Shown here piece by piece: positions 53,291 to 62,145 of a stretch of 64,000 nucleotides of DNA. Within the stretch, counting starts at the first letter, position 1. Every line of letters begins with the position of its first letter. The stretch comes from a virus: positions 1 to 64,000 of IMG/VR virus record IMGVR_UViG_3300042402_000989. One strand, 5' to 3'. The position numbers were made by a program, and so were the translations under genes. A model generated the notes under the pieces. The model was not told the origin of the DNA. It made no database searches and saw only the letters and a list, made by a program, of their open reading frames with translations.

Positions 53291-54207
53291 GTTACGAAGA
53301 TATAACTAAAGCAATGCTGGGAACAAGGCGACAACGTCCTATGTACCTATCTGCATTTACTAAGTTTAGAGAAACACTAGACATGCAGACATATCCACGT
53401 GACCCGCACAAGTATCGTCATACCTTTTTAGAAGCAATTGACAATTGGATACAGTCTCACACCAGAGTAAAATATCTAGGTCTAGACAGTTTTAGTCGTC
53501 GTGACGCTATACTAGGGACAACACATCAGTTAGACGAACTGCATCAACTGCATAGTAAAAACATTACTGTTTACAAAGGTGAATACAAATATCACCGTCG
53601 GCTAACAGACTTTACTGTAAATGAAATTACACATTGGGATCAACTACAGCCGGATAATGTATTTGTTGCAAGCTATCCAAGTTGCATAACTACACGTTAC
53701 CTGCCAGAGTTTGACAAGTTGCTAGATCATTGCTATAATAACAACATACCAGTTCACATTGACGGTGCTTGGTTTGGTCAGTGTCGTAACTTCGAGTTAG
53801 ACGTTACACACCCTGCTATACATAGCATAAGCGTAAGCCTAAGTAAAGCATACGGCATGGGCAGTCAACGCATAGGTATACGCTACACAAGAGAGCGTGT
53901 CAATGGGCCAGTTGCTATCATGAACGACTTTGAGTATGCAAATGTAAGTGATATGTGGATTGGTGTAGAGATGATTAAAACATACGGACCCGACTATTGG
54001 TGGGGCAATTATGAACAGTTATACTCTAAAGTATGCAGAGACTTTGAATTAGAAGAAAGTGATAGTATACATGTAGGCTGGCAGCACGACAATAACAATA
54101 AGCATCAATTCGGTGTAAGAACTCCGTTGCGTTACTTAATTGAAGGTGTGTTTGACGAGCGTGGCACAGACCGTGGATTAAATCAAATTGAACGAGAGGA
54201 AAGATAA
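53278..54207 (+). CDS. Short PLP-dependent fold-type I enzyme
   Basis: A 309-residue protein with VHIDGAWFGQC (Asp that contacts the PLP ring) and SVSLSKAYGMGSQRIG with the PLP lysine at K190. It is shorter than usual aminotransferases (about 400), mostly lacking the small C-terminal domain, so function may differ from a full aminotransferase. An N-terminal segment RPMYLSAFTKFRETLDMQTY is unlike typical families. It lies between the duplicated rSAM gene and QueC-like copy 3. Confidence 0.65.
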   Translation: MEILSYEDITKAMLGTRRQRPMYLSAFTKFRETLDMQTYPRDPHKYRHTFLEAIDNWIQSHTRVKYLGLDSFSRRDAILGTTHQLDELHQLHSKNITVYKGEYKYHRRLTDFTVNEITHWDQLQPDNVFVASYPSCITTRYLPEFDKLLDHCYNNNIPVHIDGAWFGQCRNFELDVTHPAIHSISVSLSKAYGMGSQRIGIRYTRERVNGPVAIMNDFEYANVSDMWIGVEMIKTYGPDYWWGNYEQLYSKVCRDFELEESDSIHVGWQHDNNNKHQFGVRTPLRYLIEGVFDERGTDRGLNQIEREER

Positions 54208-54945
54208 ATGGTAGCTAATTTATATATTAATGATAACTGGAAACGTATTGGTGTCAGGTTAAGTGGTGGTGCGGATAGTAGTATATTATATTATGCTATC
54301 TGCAATCATTTTAAAGATCGCCCTGATGTTGAAATATATCCGTTAACAATGGACACGCATTACAAATGGTGGTACAGTAGGGGTGCAAAGATTGTTATTG
54401 ATCGTGTAGCAGAGTTGACAGGTAAGCATCCAAAAGAACACGTTGTTCATTATTATCCTCATTTCACTGAATATGAATTCAGAAACAATACACAACGGTA
54501 TGTAGATGGCGTAGATGAGCTGCAGCGTCTTGCTATTTTAAAATATAACTTGGATGCAATTTATATAGGTTTAACTGTAAATCCCCCTATAGCTGATATG
54601 AAAGCATATTTTAACAAAAACGAACATGGTTTAGACGTTGAGCGAGCAATGGAATTTATAAATTCCAGGGACTGTACAAGAGACATACAAGAAGAGCGTG
54701 AAGTTATGACAGTTCATTATGATGTGGGCGATGATGAGATTACAGCTCAACAGATTATACCTTTTGCAAATGCGGATAAGAGTGCAGTAAAACAGATGTA
54801 CGATCACTATAATATGATTGAGGATTTATATTCAGTGACTTACAGTTGCGAAGAAGTTCCTACTAATAAAACACAACCCTTAGTTCATTGTGGGCATTGT
54901 TTCTTTTGTTTAGAGAGATGGTGGGGTTTTGGTAGAATATTATGA
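54208..54945 (+). CDS. QueC-like PP-loop ATPase (copy 3)
   Basis: A 245-residue protein with SGGADS (residues 19-24), TVNPPIA in the middle and C-terminal SCEEVPTNKTQPLVHCGHC plus FFC (Cx13Cx2Cx2C), matching copies 1 and 2. The HCGHC pair is nearest to the genuine QueC ending CGxC. It starts 1 nt after the PLP enzyme stop and overlaps the 2OG oxygenase-like gene by 4 nt. Same caveat as copy 1: a preQ0 role has no support from neighbours. Confidence 0.72.
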   Translation: MVANLYINDNWKRIGVRLSGGADSSILYYAICNHFKDRPDVEIYPLTMDTHYKWWYSRGAKIVIDRVAELTGKHPKEHVVHYYPHFTEYEFRNNTQRYVDGVDELQRLAILKYNLDAIYIGLTVNPPIADMKAYFNKNEHGLDVERAMEFINSRDCTRDIQEEREVMTVHYDVGDDEITAQQIIPFANADKSAVKQMYDHYNMIEDLYSVTYSCEEVPTNKTQPLVHCGHCFFCLERWWGFGRIL

Positions 54946-55691
54946 ACACTAGAGAATATAACAACATAGAAGATGTTCCTGCTATTAATTTTGGAACATA
55001 TAACACTGATTTAGATATCAATTTTTATAATCAACAAGCTGACAAGTTGTTAAATTCAGATAAAGTAAAACACACAGGTGCCAATAACGTTAATGTGTTT
55101 TGTAATATAGATGCAGAATCTAAACAATTTTTAATGGAGTATCTTAATAAAAAGATAGGTGTAGACTTTGATTGGAATTTTGAATATTTTAAATCAAGTG
55201 AACCTGCTGGACTGCACACTGATTACGAAAGTTTTGAAAACAGTTGGAAACCAAAAGAGATGGGTGTTATTACTCATGACTGCCATTTAGTAGTTGGTGT
55301 TATTATTCCATTGGAATGGAATTGTAAACAACCGCACACTGTAAACTATGATCGTGTTTCCGGCATACCACGTAAGTTAATATATCGCAAAGGCGAAATG
55401 CGTTATAAAGACAACAACGAAGTATTTGCATATAGAGATGCATGGAATTATGACCCTGAAGTATTAAAATACAATCCTGAAGGAACGGAATATTATAGAG
55501 AGTATGCAGATTTAAAAGTGCATAGTGTTTATGAATGGGCGTTAGGAACAATGATGGTGTTTGATACAGCTCGTTGGCACAGTAGCAGTTGGTTTCTAGC
55601 TACCGATCATGTAGTTACGCCACCAGTCGAATATAAGAAATCAATCGTTGGGTTTGGTTCAATTGATGTAATAAGAGCAGAGTTTCAATGA
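54942..55691 (+). CDS. Fe(II)/2OG-type oxygenase-like protein
   Basis: A 249-residue protein with a candidate facial triad: H92-x-D94 in GLHTDYESF and H213 in ARWHSSSW, followed by Lys-rich KKSIVGFGS that could contact 2-oxoglutarate. Strand pattern agrees with a double-stranded beta-helix (PHTVNYDRVSG, MMVFDTARWH). It hydroxylates or desaturates a substrate if the call is right. The 3' end overlaps a twitch rSAM gene. Confidence 0.6.
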   Translation: MNTREYNNIEDVPAINFGTYNTDLDINFYNQQADKLLNSDKVKHTGANNVNVFCNIDAESKQFLMEYLNKKIGVDFDWNFEYFKSSEPAGLHTDYESFENSWKPKEMGVITHDCHLVVGVIIPLEWNCKQPHTVNYDRVSGIPRKLIYRKGEMRYKDNNEVFAYRDAWNYDPEVLKYNPEGTEYYREYADLKVHSVYEWALGTMMVFDTARWHSSSWFLATDHVVTPPVEYKKSIVGFGSIDVIRAEFQ

Positions 55692-56839
55692 ACAATACTT
55701 TTTGTGTATTACCATGGACACACCTTTGTGTTAGACCTGACAATGTGTTAAAGCCATGCTGCAGATTTTTATCTGATAATCCTAGCAATGAGTTTAAAAC
55801 TACGCTAGACGATATTCATCAGCAGTCAGAAGATGCAATGAACACTGACTATTTTAAAAGCATTAGAACACGTATGCTAAATGGTGAGCGTATATCAGGC
55901 TGTCAAAAATGTTATACACAAGAAGAAAACAAGTCTAGAACTAAATTAAGTGCTAGAGAATTGCATAACAAAGAAATACCTGTTGATGTTAATGTATTAA
56001 CTGATCAATTTTTTAAAACAAAATATATCGAAATGTCTGTAGATAATATATGTAATTTGCAATGTAGAATCTGCGACAGTAAGTTTAGTAGTAAATTACA
56101 GCGGCGTGATAAGTTTTTAGGTCATACTGTTTTCAAAAAACTAGAGCCAAACTTTTATAAACTAACTAATTTAGATTTATCGGAATTAATTAAAGTTAAG
56201 GTGTTAGGCGGTGAACCATTTATTACTCCTAACTTTGAAAAATTTATAGACTTTTTATTTGAACATTCAGATCCTACTAAAATCGATCTTGATATATCTA
56301 CTAACGGAACAAGTGTCCCAAGTAAACGTATAATTAACAAACTTAATAAATTTAATCATATGTCTATTAATGTAAGTTTGGATGCAGTAGATCCTGCAAA
56401 CGATTATCAACGGTCAGGCGGGTCTTATACACAAACACTTTCAAATGCAGAAACATATGCTAAACTGTTTAACAAGTGTATAATATCTCATCATATTACA
56501 GTGTCTACAATTACTGCTAATAAGCTAGCTGTAACAATATCACATTTACAAGAACATAATAAATTATTCTCTATAGACTTTGTTAGAGATCCAGAACACT
56601 ATTCATTATTATACACGCCTGATGTATTTAAAGATTGGATATTAGAAGTTAACAAAGACAATAATATAGCTTATACGCTATTCAAAAATTTTATATATCA
56701 AAAGAGTTATAAGCCAGAAGTATGGCAAACATTTATCGATACCACTGAAAAGTTAGATAAGTATTATGATATTAAGCTAGAAGAATACAACAGTGAATTG
56801 TATCAATATATTCAACACATCAATGAAAGCAAAGAATGA
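55688..56839 (+). CDS. Radical SAM protein, N-terminal twitch type
   Basis: A 383-residue protein. Front cysteines C6, C24, C25 (FCVLPWTHLCVRPDNVLKPC) and C72/C75 (GCQKC). Core CNLQCRIC (C122/C126/C129), VLGGEPFI and NVSLDAVD. There is an additional Cys at position 14. It sits between two Fe/2OG-type oxygenase genes with 4-nt overlaps on each side. Substrate unknown. Confidence 0.87.
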   Translation: MNNTFCVLPWTHLCVRPDNVLKPCCRFLSDNPSNEFKTTLDDIHQQSEDAMNTDYFKSIRTRMLNGERISGCQKCYTQEENKSRTKLSARELHNKEIPVDVNVLTDQFFKTKYIEMSVDNICNLQCRICDSKFSSKLQRRDKFLGHTVFKKLEPNFYKLTNLDLSELIKVKVLGGEPFITPNFEKFIDFLFEHSDPTKIDLDISTNGTSVPSKRIINKLNKFNHMSINVSLDAVDPANDYQRSGGSYTQTLSNAETYAKLFNKCIISHHITVSTITANKLAVTISHLQEHNKLFSIDFVRDPEHYSLLYTPDVFKDWILEVNKDNNIAYTLFKNFIYQKSYKPEVWQTFIDTTEKLDKYYDIKLEEYNSELYQYIQHINESKE

Positions 56840-57522
56840 AACACGTTTGTTTTGAAAATGTTATTCCTGTAGAAGTTTGTGAATACATTAGAAACTTCTT
56901 TGAGACTAGAACAGATTTACATGTTATCAAACCTAATAATCCAAATGTTATTAAAATAAATCACCCATGGCGTCATTTAAAAGAAATATTAGATCCGGTA
57001 TTCTCAAAATACTTTACTACTAATAATGGCAACGGTGGGAACATTTATAAACATACAAACGTATACACTACGCATGTAGACAGTTTTGAAACACATCAGA
57101 TGATTAATGCAATGATACCTATATATGCACCGCCAAGCGATGAGCAGCAACATTTTGTTGTATTTGACCAATGGGTAGACAACGGGTTTGGTCAAACATG
57201 GTATGGAGACAGGAACGATATTGCTGACCATGGAGACTTTGATTATAATAAAAAGCTAGCACAGACTCCGTATAATGATCCACGTGTGTATGATAAAGTT
57301 GAAGATGATATAAGCAATGACTTTTATCGCAATTACTTAGATGCAAACTGTCACAAGACAGAATATTTTAAAGGGTTAACAGGTGCAGCATATCCGTTTG
57401 TACCAGGACATTTGATATTGTTTAACTCTAATCAATTGCATACTACAGGTAAGTTAACAAGTGACTGGAAGATGGGACTGCATATTAACTTTGATGGAAG
57501 TTTGGAAGAATTACTAGTATGA
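56836..57522 (+). CDS. Fe(II)/2OG oxygenase
   Basis: A 228-residue protein. THVDSF supplies H80 and D82, PGHLILFNSNQLHTTG supplies H202, and DWKMGLHINF carries the basic residue for 2-oxoglutarate. This is the prolyl-hydroxylase/phytanoyl-type DSBH layout; 2OG oxygenases of this sort are common in T4-like cyanophages. A long insert (residues about 105-190) is rich in Asp, Tyr and Asn. It overlaps the B12-rSAM gene by 4 nt. Confidence 0.72.
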   Translation: MKHVCFENVIPVEVCEYIRNFFETRTDLHVIKPNNPNVIKINHPWRHLKEILDPVFSKYFTTNNGNGGNIYKHTNVYTTHVDSFETHQMINAMIPIYAPPSDEQQHFVVFDQWVDNGFGQTWYGDRNDIADHGDFDYNKKLAQTPYNDPRVYDKVEDDISNDFYRNYLDANCHKTEYFKGLTGAAYPFVPGHLILFNSNQLHTTGKLTSDWKMGLHINFDGSLEELLV

Positions 57523-58955
57523 CAGATATTGTGATATGTATATTACCTAAAATAGATCCTGACGCACCAACAGTTGGTCCTGCTATATTAAAGTCGCATT
57601 TAGAAAGCGAAGGCTTTAGCACCACTGTACTAGACTTTAATATTGAACTTTACAGATATTTAGAACGTTTTAACAAGCACGATTATTATTATTTCGAAGA
57701 TGATTTTTTGTTTAGTTCTGACAACGAACGTGTTAATGATGAATTTCATGACTTTTTTGCAAAGTATAGCAGAATATTTTATAAATGGATTGCAGTATTA
57801 AGACGTATTAATCCGAAGTATGTCGGGTTGAGCTTATTATCGAATTACAGTCAATCGGTTGCAATAAAATTAAGTGAGTTAATAAGACATTATTTGCCTA
57901 ATGCTATTATAGTATGGGGCGGTGCTCAAGTAATACCCGAGACTAAAGTTATTAAAGAACATAATTTATGCGATTATTACATATTAGGTGACGGCGAATT
58001 CACTATTGTTGAATTGCTAAAACAAAATTATACTGCACCCGGTATTAACAGTGAAACATTTGCACAAGTTGATAATTTTGATAAAGTAATGATGCCTAAT
58101 TATGATGATATTAAATGGGATTTGTATCAGGATATAAATGATCACAAGCCTGTTTATATCACTGGTAGTCGTGGATGTGTTAAACGCTGCACATTTTGTT
58201 CTGTCCCTTATCTGTGGCCTGAGTATAAGTTCCGCAGTGGTAAACACATTGCAGATGAAATTATACACATAAAACAAAAGTATGACAGAAAAACTTTTAA
58301 ATTCACCGACAGTTTAGTTAACGGCAGTATGAAAGCATTTAGAGATTTACTAGATACATTAACTGAATATAGAAAAACAGATGATGATTGGATTTGGATG
58401 AGTCAATGGATTATACGATCTCCTAAACAAAGTCCAGAAGAAGATTATAAAAAGATGAAGTCCAGTGGTTGTTTAGATTTAGATATCGGTGTAGAATCTT
58501 TTTCTCAATCAGTGCGATGGCATATAGGTAAAAAATTCACCGATGAGGAAATGTGGTTTTGTTTTGATATGTTGAAAAAATATAATATTACTAGCAATTT
58601 GTTGCTTATAGTAGGATATCCGACGGAAACACAAGATGATCATTTACACGGAATGGAAGTAATTAAAAAGTTGTTTAAAGATAATTATGCTGTTGATCCT
58701 ATTACAGGTAAAAAGTTAATGACTTTTGGGTTCACACCTATGTTGTTAGCAGGAAGAATTTATGATATGATCGAACCAGACATGGAATATTATAATAATC
58801 AACGTGATTGGAAATATAAAGACAACGATACTGAAACAAGAATCCGCAATCATCATGAATTGATAACCCTGACAGAAACGTTGCACGGCGATAAAACTAG
58901 TTGGCTCAACGCAAAAGATTTAAATCTATATATGGATAATTTATCGAAATGTTAA
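57519..58955 (+). CDS. Cobalamin-binding-domain radical SAM protein
   Basis: A 478-residue protein. Residues 1 to about 190 form a B12-binding-like Rossmann domain (ICILPKIDPDAPTVGP, YVGLSLLSNYSQS, IIVWGGAQVIPET, YYILGDGEFTIVELL). The core motif is CVKRCTFC (C220/C224/C227). IGVESFSQSVRWHIGK is typical of class B radical SAM methylases and related enzymes. Such enzymes use methylcobalamin or OH-cobalamin to methylate unreactive carbons or do other radical chemistry. It is the only one of this type in the window. It converges on a minus-strand SGNH gene. Confidence 0.85.
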   Translation: MTDIVICILPKIDPDAPTVGPAILKSHLESEGFSTTVLDFNIELYRYLERFNKHDYYYFEDDFLFSSDNERVNDEFHDFFAKYSRIFYKWIAVLRRINPKYVGLSLLSNYSQSVAIKLSELIRHYLPNAIIVWGGAQVIPETKVIKEHNLCDYYILGDGEFTIVELLKQNYTAPGINSETFAQVDNFDKVMMPNYDDIKWDLYQDINDHKPVYITGSRGCVKRCTFCSVPYLWPEYKFRSGKHIADEIIHIKQKYDRKTFKFTDSLVNGSMKAFRDLLDTLTEYRKTDDDWIWMSQWIIRSPKQSPEEDYKKMKSSGCLDLDIGVESFSQSVRWHIGKKFTDEEMWFCFDMLKKYNITSNLLLIVGYPTETQDDHLHGMEVIKKLFKDNYAVDPITGKKLMTFGFTPMLLAGRIYDMIEPDMEYYNNQRDWKYKDNDTETRIRNHHELITLTETLHGDKTSWLNAKDLNLYMDNLSKC

Positions 58956-59656
58956 AATGCAAATACAAGGCTTGAATTGACAAACTTACTTGTATCTATG
59001 GGAATATTATAATCAATCCAATCACACAATAGCTTAAACATCACGTTGTGATTTTTTTCGGATAAATGGTTTACTCTAGGATCTAAACAGTAATCATAAT
59101 TGTTATTGTCGAGATCTACTAAATTATAATCAACAACTGTAGTGTTATTAACATTCTGTATAGTGATAGGTAGTAAGTCAAAGCATGGCCATATTAACGT
59201 TTTTTTAAATGATTGCGATAACAGTTGTATAGAGCTAACAATTTTAAGCAGTTCTGTTTGTTTAAACGAATCAGTCGATATAAACTGCATCCACAAATCA
59301 TTTATAAACGGCAACCATTGTTTATATCGACTTTTCTTTTGATTAAACAAATCATTTTCTATATCGTTATTATTAGTTAAAAAGTTGTATATTAGTGTTT
59401 GATCTTTGGGTTCAAAAAAATCTAAATCTAGTCTAAATATTTCACTAACAAAGAATATTAGTGTAACATCGCTACAATTGCTATTTTGCATTTCATTTAT
59501 TAAATGATGTAAACTCCATGTCGGACCTGTTCCTGACTTTCCAAAGTTTTTTATTGCATATTTTTTTTCTAATTCTCGTGGCCAGTTATAATTACCGTCA
59601 GACCCTGTATAATTCCTGTCAACATAAGAATCGCCGAATATCCATACTTCTTTCAT
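58952..59656 (-). CDS. SGNH/GDSL-type hydrolase
   Basis: A 234-residue minus-strand protein with FGDSYVD (catalytic Ser about residue 10) at the N-terminus and a C-terminal DPRVNHLSEKNH that supplies candidate Asp and His. NFGKSGTGPTW fits the Gly of block II, though block III Asn is less clear. SGNH enzymes deacetylate or cleave esters on sugars and lipids. There is no signal peptide, so it likely acts in the infected cell or virion. It converges on the B12-rSAM gene (4-nt overlap), opposite to its neighbours. Confidence 0.7.
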   Translation of the reverse strand: MKEVWIFGDSYVDRNYTGSDGNYNWPRELEKKYAIKNFGKSGTGPTWSLHHLINEMQNSNCSDVTLIFFVSEIFRLDLDFFEPKDQTLIYNFLTNNNDIENDLFNQKKSRYKQWLPFINDLWMQFISTDSFKQTELLKIVSSIQLLSQSFKKTLIWPCFDLLPITIQNVNNTTVVDYNLVDLDNNNYDYCLDPRVNHLSEKNHNVMFKLLCDWIDYNIPIDTSKFVNSSLVFAF

Positions 59657-59660
59657 GAAA

Positions 59661-59678
59661 ATATTTATCGATAAATAT
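59661..59678. promoter_or_regulatory. Palindromic divergent late promoter
   Basis: ATATTTATCGATAAATAT is an 18-nt perfect palindrome between divergent genes. Each arm is a GATAAATA late octamer, one on each strand, 4-5 nt from the minus-strand start (59656) and about 30 nt before the plus start (59704). It may act as back-to-back late promoters; the minus arm is very close to its start codon, so leaderless or short-leader transcription would be needed there. Confidence 0.5.
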
Positions 59679-59703
59679 AAAATAACAGTTAAAGCATATT
59701 ATA

Positions 59704-60957
59704 ATGAATGACAAAGTACTAAAATGCAAATATGCATGGAGCCATTTAGATTTCCTCCAGGGTCAATATGGTCCATGCTTTCGCTATAAAGTAAACAAAC
59801 AACCTATAGCTAAGGTATCGGAGAAACTTCCAAGCGAAGTTATTAATAGCGAAGAAATGCAATCTGTCAGACGTAGTTTACAGCAAGGAGTGTTTCCCCC
59901 CGGTTGTTTTGATTGTGCTTTAAAAGAAGGTAGAGGTCTGAAATCATACAGACAACAAGTAATGGAACATCATTGGGAAGATGAAGATAAAATAAATTAT
60001 AATTCTGCAGTTGTCGATAGGATATTAGATTTAGAACTAAAGTTTAGTAGAACATGTAATTTTTTATGCAGACATTGTTACTCTGAATCAAATAGCATGT
60101 TTGAAGTAATAGGTAAAAAACATCCAGACATTCATAACAAACTATTAACACAAGGATTTGACCAATTTGGTATAGCAGATTCACCCATAACAGAAGTCTC
60201 AGAAGAAGTAATAGATGATCTTGTTAATAATGTAATACCCGATTGTAAGAACATCAGATTTAGTGGCGGTGAGCCGCTATATCATTTGCAGCACTATCAG
60301 TTTTTAGAAAAGTTAATTGATTCTCCTAATATTGATACTAAATCACTCAGTTTATTTTATAATACAAATTTAAGCATGATACAGTTTAAAGATTATAATC
60401 TTAATAAATTATGGAAGAATTTTAAATCAATATACGTTGTTGTTAGTTTAGACGGCACTGGTAGTTTGTTTAACTATTTCAGAGAACGTGGCGATTATGA
60501 CACTGTAATTAACAACATAGAAACCTTAGCACAAACATCTACTAATATAGAAAGTTTTTTGTTTGTATGTACATCTACTGCATACCAGGCGTTTTATGCA
60601 GATGTGATATTTAGAGATTTAACAGCACTAGCCGAACGAATACAACGTGAGTATAACATACATTGTACAACAAAGCCTACCTTTGTTCATTCAGCTAACA
60701 TCGATATGGTAGATCTGGAAGTCGAAACGAAACAGTTTATAATCGGCAATTTAGAGAAAACGTTACCGTCGGGAAATAATATGTATGATTATGCGATAAA
60801 AGAAATAATCACACATCTCGAAGGCGATAAAAGAAACTTCAATGGCGATTTCAAAGAAATAGTAAAATTACAAGATCAACTATATGAAAAGGATGCGTTT
60901 GCGATGGCACCCAGAGTAGCTGAGTATGTATATAATAATACGTTAACATGGATTTAG
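59704..60957 (+). CDS. Radical SAM protein with reduced N-terminal twitch module
   Basis: A 417-residue protein. Core CNFLCRHC (C118/C122/C125), FSGGEPLYH and VSLDGTGSLFNYFR. The front module has C8, then GPCFRY (C25) where relatives have CC, then GCFDC (C68, C71), so one potential ligand is missing. It is the first gene of the operon driven by the palindromic promoter. A cluster with fewer Cys ligands, or an exogenous ligand, is possible. Confidence 0.83.
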   Translation: MNDKVLKCKYAWSHLDFLQGQYGPCFRYKVNKQPIAKVSEKLPSEVINSEEMQSVRRSLQQGVFPPGCFDCALKEGRGLKSYRQQVMEHHWEDEDKINYNSAVVDRILDLELKFSRTCNFLCRHCYSESNSMFEVIGKKHPDIHNKLLTQGFDQFGIADSPITEVSEEVIDDLVNNVIPDCKNIRFSGGEPLYHLQHYQFLEKLIDSPNIDTKSLSLFYNTNLSMIQFKDYNLNKLWKNFKSIYVVVSLDGTGSLFNYFRERGDYDTVINNIETLAQTSTNIESFLFVCTSTAYQAFYADVIFRDLTALAERIQREYNIHCTTKPTFVHSANIDMVDLEVETKQFIIGNLEKTLPSGNNMYDYAIKEIITHLEGDKRNFNGDFKEIVKLQDQLYEKDAFAMAPRVAEYVYNNTLTWI

Positions 60958-60958
60958 A

Positions 60959-62110
60959 ATGAATAATACACTGTGTAGTTCGGCTTGGACCGATATTAAT
61001 TTAGACTTTGCTAGTAGGTCAATACGTCATTGCTGTAAAAGTCTAGAGGTACCGTTCCCTGAAACGTTAACTGTTGATTTTTTTAATAATAGTAAAAGAA
61101 TAAATCAAACCAGAACAGATTTATTAAATGGTATAGAATCACCTGATTGTGTACGTTGTTGGGATGATTACAAGTTAACCGGCAATGCATACAGAGACTT
61201 CAAGAATGAATGGAACTCGAATTCGCAAGTTAATAATAAGATTGAATTTATAGAGATATTCTTAGATAACCTATGTGACATGTCGTGCATTTATTGTGAT
61301 GAAATTGCTAGCAGTAAAATAGCATCCGAGAAAAAAGTTAATAATCCAAAAAATGCTAATTTTGACGAAGACTTAAAAGTATTTGTTGAATTTTTAGAAA
61401 CAGTTGCTAAACAGCAAGATGACATTAATTTAAGTTTTTTAGGTGGCGAAGTCACATACAGTAAAAAGTTTTTTTATTTTGTAGAACAATTACTAGAAAA
61501 TGACATACTGTTAAAAAGTAACGTAAACTTTAGCATATTAACTAATTGTAATAGTAGTGACGCTGCTATGCTAAAAACAATCACACTGTTTAATAAAATG
61601 CCAGAACATTGGCATGTTCATGTGAGTATAAGCAACGAGTCAACAGGTGATGTAGCAGAATTAGTCAGATACGGATTGTCTTGGGATAGATTTTTAAGAA
61701 ATTTTAAAATGTATTACCAACACAGAAAAGTAAGGTCGTTATTAATTGCACCAACACTATCTATATTCACTGTTAAAACATTCCCTGATTTTATTAAAAC
61801 TATAACAGATATAATAATAGAATTAGGGAATACTAAGCCATTTAAAGTGACTGGTAATTGGATATTGGAACCAGAAATTTTAAATCCAGTGTATGCTAAG
61901 GCAGAGTATAAAGCTAGTGTCAATGACTTGAAAAATTTTGTAATTGGTAGTGATGTTATTAGTAATGCAAATTTTATAACATTTTTAGAAAAGTTAGAAC
62001 ACAGAATAGGTTCGATAGAATTAGATTACAACAGGTTGGATGAGTTTTTAGAAGATTTAGTGGAACAAAAATCCGACAATAACATATGGAAATTAAAAGA
62101 TTTACTATAG
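60959..62110 (+). CDS. Radical SAM protein, N-terminal twitch type (WTD.N subgroup)
   Basis: A 383-residue protein starting 1 nt after the previous stop. Front cysteines C6, C25, C26 (CSSAWTDINLDFASRSIRHC) and C64/C67 (DCVRC). Core CDMSCIYC (C106/C110/C113) and FLGGEVTY, where the common Pro is Val. The WTD.N..FA..SI.HC opening is shared with the 25535 gene. The end reads WKLKDLL. Confidence 0.85.
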   Translation: MNNTLCSSAWTDINLDFASRSIRHCCKSLEVPFPETLTVDFFNNSKRINQTRTDLLNGIESPDCVRCWDDYKLTGNAYRDFKNEWNSNSQVNNKIEFIEIFLDNLCDMSCIYCDEIASSKIASEKKVNNPKNANFDEDLKVFVEFLETVAKQQDDINLSFLGGEVTYSKKFFYFVEQLLENDILLKSNVNFSILTNCNSSDAAMLKTITLFNKMPEHWHVHVSISNESTGDVAELVRYGLSWDRFLRNFKMYYQHRKVRSLLIAPTLSIFTVKTFPDFIKTITDIIIELGNTKPFKVTGNWILEPEILNPVYAKAEYKASVNDLKNFVIGSDVISNANFITFLEKLEHRIGSIELDYNRLDEFLEDLVEQKSDNNIWKLKDLL

Positions 62111-62114
62111 CGGA

Positions 62115-62122
62115 AATAAATA
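62115..62122 (+). promoter_or_regulatory. Candidate late promoter octamer AATAAATA
   Basis: AATAAATA lies just after the previous stop and 24 nt before the nitroreductase GTG. The NATAAATA form is that of T4-like cyanophage late promoters. It would make the nitroreductase and following rSAM genes a separate late unit. Confidence 0.45.
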
Positions 62123-62133
62123 GTATTATAACA

Positions 62134-62138
62134 AGGAG
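62134..62138 (+). promoter_or_regulatory. Ribosome-binding site AGGAG before a GTG start
   Basis: The AAGGAGT site lies 7 nt before GTG 62146, which therefore looks like the real start; the ATG at 62086 overlaps the rSAM gene and adds 20 residues with no family support. Confidence 0.6.
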
Positions 62139-62145
62139 TCCTCCA

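Noticed and set aside
47970-54945. A complete 7-deazaguanine (preQ0) DNA-modification pathway.
   Set aside because: Only QueC-like proteins are present; QueD and FolE are absent in this window and none of the rSAM proteins looks like the short QueE.
36687-57522. A saxitoxin-like gene set (amidinotransferase, carbamoyltransferase, oxygenases).
   Set aside because: Only generic families are shared; the polyketide-like SxtA starter enzyme and other specific parts are not seen.
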